A DNA stretch of 64,000 bases, taken from positions 2,604,001 through 2,668,000 of the forward strand of contig NZ_MAYG01000001.1 in NCBI RefSeq assembly GCF_001684965.1, read 5' to 3'. The stretch's first letter is position 1; each line of letters opens with the position of its first letter. The translations under genes and the position numbers were made by a program. This document shows positions 17,658-26,054 of this stretch, piece by piece. The DNA is from Chryseobacterium arthrosphaerae (lineage in GTDB: Bacteria; Bacteroidota; Bacteroidia; Flavobacteriales; Weeksellaceae). A model generated the notes under the pieces. That model made no database searches. It was not told where the DNA came from and saw nothing but the letters and a program-made list of their open reading frames with translations.

Positions 17658-18647
17658 TTATTTATTCAACAGGATGGCAGCTTCTTTTGCAAAATAGGTG
17701 AAAATCATGTCTGCACCAGCTCTTTTGAAGCAAGTCAAACTTTCAATGATCGTCTTGTCATTATCCAGCCAGCCATTCTGGGCAGCAGCTTTTACCATGG
17801 CATATTCTCCACTTACGTTGTATACAGCAATCGGAAGATCAATCGCTTCACGCACTTTGGAAACAATATCCAGGTAAGGAAGTCCCGGTTTGATCATGAT
17901 CACATCTGCTCCTTCATCAATATCCTTAAATACTTCATTCAATGCTTCACGGGTATTGTGGAAGTCCATCTGGTATGTTTTTTTATCTTTCGGAATTTCC
18001 ATATCATCTTTCGGAGCACTGTCTAAAGCGCTTCTGAAAGGCCCATAGAAAGAACTTGCATATTTAGCTGCATAGCTTACAATCCCTACATCTGTGAATC
18101 CGCTTTGTTCCAGCGCTTCACGGATCACCTGTACCCTGCCATCCATCATATCACTCGGTGCCACAAGGTCTGCTCCTGCTTCTGCATGAGAAACTGACAT
18201 TCTTGCCAAAGCATCATTGGTGGCGTCATTTAAAACTTTTCCGTTTTCAATGATTCCGTCGTGGCCATAGATCGAATAAGGATCTAAAGCTACATCCGGC
18301 ATGATGACCATTCCCGGCACGGCATCTTTGATAGCCTTTATCGTATTCTGCATCAATCCGTCCTTGTTCCATGCTTCTTTTCCTGTATTGTCTTTCAGAT
18401 GTTCTGACACTTTCATGTACAAATTGACAGCTTTTACACCCAAAGAAAATAATTCCTTACATTCTTTCACTGTTAAATCTATACTCCGCCTAAAAATTCC
18501 CGGCATAGACGGGATTGCCTCCTGCTTGTTTTCGCCCTCCATTACGAAGATCGGCATTACAAAATCATCAGTTGTAAGCACATTTTCTCTTACCAGACTT
18601 CTGATAGATTCATTAACTCTAAGTCTTCTATTTCTTGAATGTATCAT
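17658..18647 (-). CDS. hemB: Delta-aminolevulinic acid dehydratase (porphobilinogen synthase)
   Basis: The 329-residue enzyme condenses two 5-aminolevulinates to porphobilinogen in haem synthesis. The two Schiff-base lysines are present: Lys195 in SYAAKYASSFYGPFR and Lys253 in VIMIKPG. The metal loop reads DVALDPYSIYGHDG: the three cysteines of the zinc enzymes are replaced by Ala120, Asp122 and Asp130, so this is the zinc-independent, magnesium-type enzyme, as in Pseudomonas. A TAnnTTTG box on the minus strand (CAAATTTA at 18676-18683) lies about 28 bases upstream of the ATG, back to back with the promoter of the T9SS gene. Confidence 0.94.
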   Translation of the reverse strand: MIHSRNRRLRVNESIRSLVRENVLTTDDFVMPIFVMEGENKQEAIPSMPGIFRRSIDLTVKECKELFSLGVKAVNLYMKVSEHLKDNTGKEAWNKDGLMQNTIKAIKDAVPGMVIMPDVALDPYSIYGHDGIIENGKVLNDATNDALARMSVSHAEAGADLVAPSDMMDGRVQVIREALEQSGFTDVGIVSYAAKYASSFYGPFRSALDSAPKDDMEIPKDKKTYQMDFHNTREALNEVFKDIDEGADVIMIKPGLPYLDIVSKVREAIDLPIAVYNVSGEYAMVKAAAQNGWLDNDKTIIESLTCFKRAGADMIFTYFAKEAAILLNK

Positions 18648-18705
18648 TTTGGAATACTTTTTGAATAAGTTTCTACAAATTTAATATAAGTTCTATAAAA
18701 AACTA

Positions 18706-18736
18706 TTGTATGAGATTATAGAATTTGTTACATTTG
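18706..18736 (+). promoter_or_regulatory. Bacteroidota-type promoter of the small T9SS-domain gene
   Basis: TTG at 18706-18708 and TACATTTG at 18729-18736 are 20 bases apart, an exact match to TTG-N(17-23)-TAnnTTTG. The expected transcription start near 18740 leaves a leader of about 25 bases before the ATG at 18766. This also rules out an in-frame start at 18706. Confidence 0.75.
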
Positions 18737-18765
18737 TTATATATATTCGAGAAATTATAAATTTG

Positions 18766-19116
18766 ATGAAAAAACTTTTACTTTTAATTTTATTTGTAGG
18801 CACTTTTGTTGGATTTTCCAACAATTTAAAAGCTCAGCTTAGAGAGCCGAGTTCCACCACCCAGAAAGCGGATGATGGAGTGTTGCTTGCCTATCCGAAT
18901 CCTGCAAAGGATTACCTTATCATTAAGGCAAAAGATTCTTCTTTAAGAATCAAAAGCGTGACCTTCTATTCTATTTTGGGTATGCAGGTTGCTAATTATA
19001 CAGTGAATATGAACTCCGGTGAGATCAATATTGAAAAACTGAAGCCCGGAAAATATATGATCCGTTATATTTTAAGCGACAATACGCAGAAAGTTACCCA
19101 GATCGTAAAACAATAA
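18766..19116 (+). CDS. Small secreted protein consisting almost only of a T9SS type A sorting domain
   Basis: The 116-residue protein has a signal peptide (about 1-24, ending LKAQ), a short linker, and then a type A sorting domain from about 42 to the end: LAYPNPAKDYLIIKAKD, the central SVTFYSILGMQV and the closing GEINIEKLKPGKYMIRY with a basic tail. Such domains normally follow a large cargo and direct it through the type IX secretion system to the cell surface. Here the cargo is missing: only about 17 residues lie between signal and domain. It is a one-gene unit with a strong promoter and terminator, so it does not look like a gene remnant. Confidence 0.85.
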   Translation: MKKLLLLILFVGTFVGFSNNLKAQLREPSSTTQKADDGVLLAYPNPAKDYLIIKAKDSSLRIKSVTFYSILGMQVANYTVNMNSGEINIEKLKPGKYMIRYILSDNTQKVTQIVKQ

Positions 19117-19121
19117 ATTAA

Positions 19122-19147
19122 AATCCTGATAATCATCAGGATTTTTT
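19122..19147 (+). terminator. Terminator after the small T9SS-domain gene
   Basis: AATCCTGAT at 19122-19130 pairs with ATCAGGATT at 19135-19143 across a four-base loop, followed by TTTT. It starts five bases after the stop codon. Confidence 0.88.
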
Positions 19148-19220
19148 CTTTTCCCTTCATCTCTTTTAATATTTCCGTAACTTTAAGGACTTTTTCTACT
19201 AATTGTAAAAAAATAACTTA

Positions 19221-20132
19221 ATGCTAAGAGCTGAACATATTAAAAAGACCTATAATGCCGGAAAAAAGGTCGCACTGGATGATTTCAGCATCCATGTTCC
19301 CAAAGGCAGTATTTATGGCCTTTTAGGACCCAACGGAGCCGGAAAGACTTCTTTCATCCGGATCATCAACCAAATTACCCAGGCTGATTCAGGGAATATC
19401 TTCATCAACGGAGAAAAACTGAATCCCAACCACATCAAAGATATTGGCTATATGCCCGAAGAAAGAGGGCTCTATAAAAATATGAGCGTAGGAGATCAGA
19501 TCCTTTACTTCGGAGAATTGAAAGGAATGAGCAAAAATGATGCACTGAATGAAGCCAAAAAATGGTTTGATAAACTGAATATTGACCAGTGGTGGAAGAA
19601 AAAACTGTCTGAACTTTCTAAAGGAATGGCCCAAAAGATCCAGTTTGTGGTAACCGTACTTCACAGACCTCACCTTTTAATTCTCGATGAGCCATTCTCC
19701 GGTTTTGATCCTGTAAACGCCAACTTAATCAAAGATCAGATCATTGATCTTAAAAATAACGGTACTACGATCATTCTTTCTACCCACAGAATGGAAAGTG
19801 TGGAAGAGATGTGTGACTATGTTGCTCTGATCAATAATTCCAAGAAGATCATTGACGGTAGGGTCTTTGATGTAAGAGAAAAATTCAAGAAAAATATTTT
19901 CGGGGTTACGCTTTCTGATGTCAGACATGATCAGTTGGAAAATTTTAAGGGTAAATATGAAATCTTTAATTTTTCTCATGAGAACAGCCTTGTTTCTTTC
20001 GATCTGAAAAATGAAGCTGACCAGAATAACATTCTTCTTGATCTCGTACATGTAGGAAAAGTAAGATCATTCGATGAAAGAATTCCTAGTATGAATGAGG
20101 TGTTTATTAATGCTGTAAGTAACCATTCTTAA
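19221..20132 (+). CDS. ABC transporter ATPase, NatA-like
   Basis: The 303-residue protein is a stand-alone ATPase with Walker A GPNGAGKTS near 36-44, signature LSKGMAQK and Walker B LLILDEPFSGFDP. The C-terminal third (about 220-303) is an accessory domain seen in NatA/YhaQ-type proteins. It should work with the permease encoded three bases downstream, exporting a substrate that could be sodium, a peptide or an antibiotic. The permease start follows the stop almost directly, so the two are co-transcribed. Confidence 0.87.
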   Translation: MLRAEHIKKTYNAGKKVALDDFSIHVPKGSIYGLLGPNGAGKTSFIRIINQITQADSGNIFINGEKLNPNHIKDIGYMPEERGLYKNMSVGDQILYFGELKGMSKNDALNEAKKWFDKLNIDQWWKKKLSELSKGMAQKIQFVVTVLHRPHLLILDEPFSGFDPVNANLIKDQIIDLKNNGTTIILSTHRMESVEEMCDYVALINNSKKIIDGRVFDVREKFKKNIFGVTLSDVRHDQLENFKGKYEIFNFSHENSLVSFDLKNEADQNNILLDLVHVGKVRSFDERIPSMNEVFINAVSNHS

Positions 20133-20135
20133 TTT

Positions 20136-21446
20136 ATGAAAAATATTTTTTTAATTACAAAGAGAGAATTTCTTACGCAGGTGAAGAAAAAATCTTTCAT
20201 CATACTGACTTTACTGGCTCCTGTTATGATCATTGCCTTCGGTGCTGTGATCGGATTAATGTTCAAAGCCAATGAGTCACACAGTATCATAGAAGTGGTT
20301 GATAAAAGCGGGCTTTTCACGAACCAGCTGAAATCCAATGACAAGCTGAACTATGTATTTGTTTCTGCTGCTGATGAAAAATCAAAGATCAATAATTTAA
20401 AGGGCAATGAATCCCTGGATGGTATCCTGATCCTGCCTGAACTGAAAAACCAGGATTTTGATGCGCTTGAAAAGGATACAAGACTGGTCATCAATACTAA
20501 AATAGGTTTTGATACCAAGCAAAGAATCGTTTCTGACATCAGTGATGTTGTGAAAAAAGAAAAGATCAAGCAATTAGGAATTCAGGAAGCACAGCTGAAT
20601 GATCTTGATAAAAGCTTCAGCCTGAAAACCATTAATGTCAGCAACAATAACAAAGAAGATTCCGATCTTTCTTTCGGGGTAAAATCAGGCCTTAGTATGG
20701 TGCTGATGTATGTAACATTCATGTTTATTATTATTTACGGGGTAAGAGTGATGCGAAGTGTTCTTGAGGAAAAGAACAACCGTGTTGTGGAAATTATCAT
20801 TTCTTCCGTAAAGCCTTTTGAACTGATGATGGGAAAAATCTTAGGAGTTACTTTTGTTGCGCTTACTCAGTTTGTGATCTGGATCACCATGTCTGTCATC
20901 GGGGCATTGGTTCTGAATACAGGTTTCTCTCCGCTTCAGAAAGGTATTCCCGGAGGAAATGACGAGATTGCCAGTAAACTGGATATGGGTCAGCTTGCTA
21001 CTCAGATCTCCCATAGCCTTCTTGAGCTTAATTTCCCATTGATCATCTTTGTATTTATCGTCTTCTTTCTTTTGGGATATATTTTCTACAGTTCGGTGTA
21101 TGCAGCCATCGGTTCTGCAGTGGACAATGAAACTGAAACACAGCAGTTCACTTTGTTTGCTATTTTACCGCTAACATTAGGAATGTACGGAAGCTTTACC
21201 TTAATGAACAATCCGGATGGCCCGTTAGGCTTCTGGTTATCTATCATACCGTTCACATCTCCTGTTGCCATGATCGCTAGGATTCCGTTTGGTGTACCTG
21301 CATGGCAGATTGCATTATCTATTGTATTATTGCTGGGAACAACGATTTTTATGATCTTCCTTGCCGGAAAAATCTATCGTGTAGGTATTCTGATGTATGG
21401 CAATAAAGCGACCCTGAAAGAGCTTTGGAAATGGATCAGAGGATAA
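20136..21446 (+). CDS. ABC-2 permease, NatB-like
   Basis: The 436-residue inner-membrane protein has one helix near the N-terminus (about 22-42), a large extracytoplasmic domain (about 45-180), and five or six further helices in 185-425, the layout of NatB and other ABC-2 family 3 permeases. The N-terminus FLITKREFLTQVKKKSFI is typical. It pairs with the ATPase upstream. A hairpin terminator follows 24 bases after the stop. The substrate is not evident from the sequence. Confidence 0.86.
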   Translation: MKNIFLITKREFLTQVKKKSFIILTLLAPVMIIAFGAVIGLMFKANESHSIIEVVDKSGLFTNQLKSNDKLNYVFVSAADEKSKINNLKGNESLDGILILPELKNQDFDALEKDTRLVINTKIGFDTKQRIVSDISDVVKKEKIKQLGIQEAQLNDLDKSFSLKTINVSNNNKEDSDLSFGVKSGLSMVLMYVTFMFIIIYGVRVMRSVLEEKNNRVVEIIISSVKPFELMMGKILGVTFVALTQFVIWITMSVIGALVLNTGFSPLQKGIPGGNDEIASKLDMGQLATQISHSLLELNFPLIIFVFIVFFLLGYIFYSSVYAAIGSAVDNETETQQFTLFAILPLTLGMYGSFTLMNNPDGPLGFWLSIIPFTSPVAMIARIPFGVPAWQIALSIVLLLGTTIFMIFLAGKIYRVGILMYGNKATLKELWKWIRG

Positions 21447-21470
21447 TCTGAAAAAGCTTCAATACAAATA

Positions 21471-21510
21471 AAAAAGAGCAGATCTGCCATGATGTGGACC
21501 TGCTCTTTTT
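21471..21510 (+). terminator. Terminator after the NatAB-like transporter genes
   Basis: AAAAAGAGCAG at 21471-21481 pairs with CTGCTCTTTTT at 21500-21510; the descending arm supplies the T tract. Confidence 0.85.
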
Positions 21511-21650
21511 GTTTTCAATATAAGAAGATTCGAATGTTTTACTGAAAGGAGCTAAGAAGTGCTGTTTTTTTACTCAAGATGCCATATGCCTATATCATTA
21601 ATCTAAAAACAGCATAAAGTTAACCCTACCTTTTCGTTTTAATAAAAAAC

Positions 21651-21680
21651 AAAAATCCCGGAAAAAATTCCGGGACTTTT
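21651..21680 (-). terminator. Terminator after the PorT-like barrel gene
   Basis: TCCCGGAA at 21656-21663 pairs with TTCCGGGA at 21668-21675. Read on the minus strand the stem is followed by TTTTTGTTTTTT. It lies 20 bases past the stop codon at 21700. Confidence 0.88.
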
Positions 21681-21699
21681 ATATTCTGAATACAAAATT

Positions 21700-22371
21700 C
21701 TAATTGAATATGTAGCTTAAGGTAACGGCTAACACCTGTTCTGATTTTTTCTTATCACTTCCCTTAAGTTCTTTTTTAAGGCCAGGATAAGTATCGCCAA
21801 GACCCAGGTCATATTTAAGGGCAACCTCAAGTTGTCTCTTATAACTGTACCCGATTCCTAGTCCCAGTCCCCAGTTAAAGCTTTTCGCTTTCCCGTTCAC
21901 ACCTGAAGGCTGTGAAGGATCTGTAACGTCCGGATCATAATAAGGTCTGGCAAGAGGTGCGTTCTTAACGTCCTGGCTTAGCAGGAAGTTAAATCTCGGA
22001 CCAATCAATCCAAAGAATTCCGATTCAGCTTCTGAAAAGTATCCTTTGAAATAAAGAGGTACACTCAGATAGTTATTGGCATATACTGCGTCATAACCAT
22101 CTCTACCTTTAGCATCTTTATCTTTCCCGGTTTCTCCTGCACCGTAATACAGGACTTCAGGCTGTATAAAGAACTGATTTGCCTTCCCTAAGGGGATTAA
22201 TGCCAGAGCTCCAGCTTGAAAAGTGTATCTCGGGCCTGAGGGATTGTGGGCATTGGCTACTCTTGAGTAGTTTAAACCTCCCGTAACACCAAATCTTGTA
22301 CTTCCCCATTGCACCTGGGCAAAGGATAAAGCAGACAGGGTTAAAGCTGAGGCTAATAAAAGTTTTTTCAT
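21700..22371 (-). CDS. Outer-membrane beta-barrel protein, PorT/OmpA-barrel type
   Basis: The 223-residue protein has a signal peptide (1-18, ending SFAQ) and a sequence of alternating amphipathic strands: FGVTGGLNYSRV, YTFQAGALALIPLG, FFIQPEVLYYG, YLSVPLYFKGYF, FFGLIGPRFNFLLS, NWGLGLGIGYSY, EVALKYDLGLGD, and the closing VLAVTLSYIFN. This is the pattern of the small outer-membrane barrel domain common in Bacteroidota (PF13568 type, often labelled PorT family). It lies 16 bases after sucD on the same strand and is probably co-transcribed, though a link to the TCA cycle is not implied. Confidence 0.85.
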   Translation of the reverse strand: MKKLLLASALTLSALSFAQVQWGSTRFGVTGGLNYSRVANAHNPSGPRYTFQAGALALIPLGKANQFFIQPEVLYYGAGETGKDKDAKGRDGYDAVYANNYLSVPLYFKGYFSEAESEFFGLIGPRFNFLLSQDVKNAPLARPYYDPDVTDPSQPSGVNGKAKSFNWGLGLGIGYSYKRQLEVALKYDLGLGDTYPGLKKELKGSDKKKSEQVLAVTLSYIFN

Positions 22372-22387
22372 ATGGTTTGGTTTTATA

Positions 22388-23260
22388 TTATCCTAGAACT
22401 TTAGCTACAGTAGCACCGATGTCAGCAGGAGAATCAACAACGTTGATACCGTTTTCTCTCATGATTTCCATTTTTGCCTGAGCTGTATCTTCTGCACCTC
22501 CTACGATAGCACCAGCGTGTCCCATTGTTCTTCCTTTCGGAGCTGTCTGTCCGGCGATGAATCCTACAACCGGCTTAGTAGATCCGCTTGCTTTGTACCA
22601 TCTTGCAGCTTCAGCTTCTAATCCTCCACCGATTTCACCGATCATTACAACCGCTTCAGTTTCAGGATCGTTGATGAATAATTCCAGAGCTTCTCTTGTA
22701 GTAGTTCCGATGATTGGGTCACCACCGATACCGATTGCTGTAGAAATACCGAAACCTGCTCTTACAACCTGGTCAGCAGCTTCGTAAGTAAGGGTACCTG
22801 ATTTTGAAACGATACCTACTTTACCTTTTTTGAAAACGAAACCTGGCATAATACCAATTTTAGCTTCTTCAGAAGTAATGATTCCAGGGCAGTTTGGTCC
22901 GATTAATCTGCAGTCTTTGTCAGCGATGTAAGATTTTACTTTTACCATATCAGCTACAGGAATACCTTCAGTAATACATACAATTACTTTGATCCCTGCT
23001 TCAGCAGCTTCCATGATCGCGTCTGCTGCGAATGCCGGTGGTACGAAAATGATACTCACGTTAGCTCCTGCTTTTTCAACAGCGTCAGCTACGGTGTTGA
23101 ATACAGGCTTTCCTAAGTGCTCGCTACCTCCTTTTCCCGGAGTAACACCACCTACTACGTTTGTTCCGTATTCAATCATCTGACCAGCGTGGAAAGTTCC
23201 TTCGTTCCCTGTAAATCCTTGTACAATTACTTTAGAATCTTTGTTTACTAAAATTGACAT
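22388..23260 (-). CDS. sucD: Succinyl-CoA ligase alpha subunit
   Basis: The 290-residue subunit binds CoA and carries the phosphohistidine that passes phosphate between succinyl-CoA and ADP or GDP in the TCA cycle. The phosphohistidine is His248 in [13 protein letters not shown]; the CoA-binding N-terminus reads [11 protein letters not shown]. Length is normal. The beta subunit gene sucC is not in the window, as often in Bacteroidota. A TAnnTTTG box on the minus strand (CAAATTTA at 23303-23310) lies about 40 bases upstream, so it is probably transcribed separately from the lipid A block. Confidence 0.95.
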   Translation of the reverse strand: MSILVNKDSKVIVQGFTGNEGTFHAGQMIEYGTNVVGGVTPGKGGSEHLGKPVFNTVADAVEKAGANVSIIFVPPAFAADAIMEAAEAGIKVIVCITEGIPVADMVKVKSYIADKDCRLIGPNCPGIITSEEAKIGIMPGFVFKKGKVGIVSKSGTLTYEAADQVVRAGFGISTAIGIGGDPIIGTTTREALELFINDPETEAVVMIGEIGGGLEAEAARWYKASGSTKPVVGFIAGQTAPKGRTMGHAGAIVGGAEDTAQAKMEIMRENGINVVDSPADIGATVAKVLG

Positions 23261-23350
23261 TTTATTGTTGTTTTAATTTATTTATTATTTTATTAATGCT
23301 CACAAATTTACTCAAATTTCTTTGATTTTGGATAAAACCTTTGGAATTGT

Positions 23351-24253
23351 TTATTTGAGATTTCTCAGTTTTACTTCTTTTTTCAGGTAAGTCTTGAAAT
23401 CTTCTGCAAACATCCCGATATAGGTTCCTTTTTCAAGATCTCTGTTGACTCCGGTTTTTCCCAGAAGTACAGATCCGCTTTCAATTTTATTGCCTGAAGC
23501 AATGCCCACCTGCCCCCATAATGTGACCTCATCGCCAATGATGCAGCATCCGGCAATTCCGACCTGAGAAGCGATCAGGCACTTTTTTCCGATGATGGTA
23601 TCATGTCCGATCTGGATCTGATTATCCAAAACCGATCCTTCGCCAATCACTGTGGAATCTGTAACACCTCTGTCAATGGTACATCCGTTTCCTATTTCCA
23701 CATTATTTCCGATTACCACATTTCCTACTGAAATCAAACGGTCAAAATTTCCGTTCAGTTTTCTGTAGTAGAATGCATCTCCACCCAAAACGGTATTGGA
23801 CTGAATAACGACATTATCACCGATCTCGGTTCTGTCACCAATCACAACGTTAGGGAAAATTAAGGTATTTTTTCCGATTTTCACATTATTTCCAATGACT
23901 GCTGAGTGGTGAATTCTGGTTCCCTCTCCTATTTCCGCATCGTGAAGTTCTTCTGTGAAATTATAGATTCTTGTAAAATGAGTATTGATCCTGTTAAAGT
24001 CCCTGAACGGATCATCAGAAACCAGAAGTGCCTTGCCTTCCGGACAGTCTACTTCTTTATCGATCAAAATAATAGTGGCTGCAGAGTTTAGTGCTTTATC
24101 GTAGTATTTCGGGTGATTTACAAAAACAATATCACCTGGTTTCACCATATGAATTTCATTGGTTCCCAATACTTCAAAGTCTTCCGGACCGACAAACTGT
24201 GAGCCTATCAGATCTGCAATGGTTTTAAGCTTTTGCGGAGAATGGAATCTCAT
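23351..24253 (-). CDS. Second LpxD-like hexapeptide acyltransferase
   Basis: This 300-residue protein is a paralogue of LpxD. It has an LpxD-like N-terminal domain (about 1-95) and a left-handed beta helix of hexapeptide repeats (about 100-265), with IQIGHDTIIGKKCLIASQVGIAGCC carrying the counterpart of the LpxD catalytic histidine. The ATG at 24253 is chosen because the segment upstream (from a TTG) is not LpxD-like. It follows efp by 67 bases. It may add a second type of acyl chain to lipid A or another UDP-amino sugar; the acceptor is unknown. The gene order lpxD, lpxC-fabZ, lpxA, efp, lpxD-like, sucD is, to my knowledge, widespread in flavobacteria. Confidence 0.8.
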   Translation of the reverse strand: MRFHSPQKLKTIADLIGSQFVGPEDFEVLGTNEIHMVKPGDIVFVNHPKYYDKALNSAATIILIDKEVDCPEGKALLVSDDPFRDFNRINTHFTRIYNFTEELHDAEIGEGTRIHHSAVIGNNVKIGKNTLIFPNVVIGDRTEIGDNVVIQSNTVLGGDAFYYRKLNGNFDRLISVGNVVIGNNVEIGNGCTIDRGVTDSTVIGEGSVLDNQIQIGHDTIIGKKCLIASQVGIAGCCIIGDEVTLWGQVGIASGNKIESGSVLLGKTGVNRDLEKGTYIGMFAEDFKTYLKKEVKLRNLK

Positions 24254-24320
24254 AACAATAGATTTTCTTATAAAACAAAATTCGGACTGCTGATGCAAAC
24301 CGAATTTATGTAGATTGTAT

Positions 24321-24887
24321 TTATTCTTTTACTCTTTCTAAGTAGCTTCCGTCTTCAGTGCTTACTTTAATTCTGTCTCCCGGCTCGATGAACAAAGGAA
24401 CCATTACTCTAGCTCCTGTTTCAACGATGGCGTTTTTAAGAGCGTTGGTTGCAGTGTTTCCTTTCACACCCGGATCAGCTTCGATCACATCCAGATATAC
24501 AGACTGAGGAAGTTCGGCAGAAAGTGGAGTTTCATCAGCTTCTTTAAGGATAATGGTTACTTCTTCACCTGCTTTCATAAACTGAGCATTTTCGATCATC
24601 TCTTTGTTGATGTATAACTGAGAGAAGTCTTCATTGTTCATGAAGTGGAATCCGTTCTCATCATCATAAAGATACTGGAACTTTCTTGTGATTACTTTTA
24701 CTTCATCAATTTTATGCCCTGCAGAGAAAGTATTATCAATTACTTTACCGTTAGTTACTGACTTTAATTTTGTTCTTACGAAAGCAGGTCCTTTTCCTGG
24801 TTTTACATGAAGGAACTCGATTACTTTATAAATATCATTGCTATACTCAATGCACAGCCCTTTTTTGATATCGTTACTTGTTGCCAT
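24321..24887 (-). CDS. efp: Elongation factor P
   Basis: The 188-residue factor rescues ribosomes stalled at polyproline stretches. The three-domain pattern is complete, and the tip loop of domain I reads KPGKGPAFVRTK with Lys32 at the position modified in many bacteria. The C-terminus has the GDRIKVSTEDGSYLERVKE signature. It sits inside the lipid A gene block, 26 bases after a small secreted-protein gene. Confidence 0.95.
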   Translation of the reverse strand: MATSNDIKKGLCIEYSNDIYKVIEFLHVKPGKGPAFVRTKLKSVTNGKVIDNTFSAGHKIDEVKVITRKFQYLYDDENGFHFMNNEDFSQLYINKEMIENAQFMKAGEEVTIILKEADETPLSAELPQSVYLDVIEADPGVKGNTATNALKNAIVETGARVMVPLFIEPGDRIKVSTEDGSYLERVKE

Positions 24888-24913
24888 TAATTTATTTATA
24901 TTACTTTTTAATT

Positions 24914-25264
24914 CTATTTGTTCAGAATCATATTCAGATAGGATTCCATAAGATCACGGGAAGCTGATGTATTCAGTTTTACCTTCCCAAATTCGTTTAC
25001 AAAAACATTTTCACCGGATTTAAAATAATCTGTTTCTTTTTTAAAACCGTTGTTTTTAATAAAGAGGGTATTCAGGCTTTGACTGATACTCAGATTTATA
25101 TTCTTTCCGGAAAATGATTCTGTCTGATTATTCTGCTTTTGATCCAAACCTGATAATTCCAGTTTTTTACGATCACGGTTCAAGTTCAGTTTACCTTCCA
25201 CCTGTCCGGAAACATAGCCGGAAGAAAGAAACAGGCCCATGAATATCAAAAGCGTTTTTTTCAT
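24914..25264 (-). CDS. Small secreted protein of unknown function in the lipid A block
   Basis: The 116-residue protein has a signal peptide (1-20, ending VSGQ) and a mature part of about 95 residues with no familiar motif; it is rich in Asn, Lys and Ser and has no Cys. It starts one base after the lpxA stop codon and is followed by efp, so it must be co-transcribed with the lipid A genes. That position suggests an envelope role, but nothing in the sequence names one. Confidence 0.68.
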   Translation of the reverse strand: MKKTLLIFMGLFLSSGYVSGQVEGKLNLNRDRKKLELSGLDQKQNNQTESFSGKNINLSISQSLNTLFIKNNGFKKETDYFKSGENVFVNEFGKVKLNTSASRDLMESYLNMILNK

Positions 25265-25265
25265 A

Positions 25266-26054
25266 TTATTCTTTTCCGGTTCCGTATCCTTTTACGATAC
25301 CTCTTGGAGAGTTTTGAATAAACTGTAGAATTTCATCTCTTTCAGCCGTTGGCAGCATTTCTTTTTCAATATGGGAAATAGCCTGGGAAACGTTCATCTT
25401 CATCTGGAAAATTGCCCTGTAGATTTTCTGGATTTCGAAGATCTTTTCATTTGTAAATCCTCTTCTTCTCAAACCCACAGAATTGATCCCCGCATAAGAC
25501 ATAGGCTCTCTTGCTACTTTTACATAAGGCGGAATATCTTTTCTTACCAGAGTACCTCCGGAAATCATTACATGTTTTCCGATTTTACCAAATTGGTGAA
25601 CCGCTGATAAACCTCCCATTACTGTATAATCTCCAATTTCCACATGTCCTGCAATACCACACCCGTTTACGATGATAACGTGATCTCCAATAACGCAATC
25701 ATGTGCAATATGCGAAGTTGCCATAATAAGACAGTTGGCTCCTATTTTAGTATAGCCTAAAGCTTTTGTCCCTCTGTTTACTGTGACACACTCTCTGATG
25801 GTTGTATCATCACCTATAATTACCTGGGTATCTTCACCATCAAATTTCAGATCCTGAGGAATTGCAGAGATGACAGTCCCGGGAAAAATCCTACAATTTT
25901 TACCTATTCTTGCCCCATCCATAATGGTTACATTAGGACCAATCCATGTTCCTTCTCCTATTTCTACATCCCCTGCAATGGTAGTGAAAGGTTCTACGAT
26001 TACATTTTTGCTGATTTTCGCACGTTTATCTACGGCTGCTAATTGATGAATCAT
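25266..26054 (-). CDS. lpxA: UDP-N-acetylglucosamine acyltransferase
   Basis: The 262-residue enzyme makes the first committed step of lipid A synthesis, moving a 3-hydroxyacyl chain from ACP to UDP-GlcNAc. Hexapeptide repeats fill about 1-185, the catalytic His lies in IAHDCVIGDH, and the helical C-terminus has the SVGLRRRGFTNEKI signature of LpxA. Its ATG directly abuts the lpxC-fabZ stop codon, so the two are coupled. Confidence 0.95.
   Translation of the reverse strand: MIHQLAAVDKRAKISKNVIVEPFTTIAGDVEIGEGTWIGPNVTIMDGARIGKNCRIFPGTVISAIPQDLKFDGEDTQVIIGDDTTIRECVTVNRGTKALGYTKIGANCLIMATSHIAHDCVIGDHVIIVNGCGIAGHVEIGDYTVMGGLSAVHQFGKIGKHVMISGGTLVRKDIPPYVKVAREPMSYAGINSVGLRRRGFTNEKIFEIQKIYRAIFQMKMNVSQAISHIEKEMLPTAERDEILQFIQNSPRGIVKGYGTGKE

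Noticed and set aside
18706..18765. N-terminal extension of the T9SS-domain protein from a TTG at 18706
   Set aside because: A consensus promoter occupies 18706-18736, and the ATG at 18766 gives a normal signal peptide directly.
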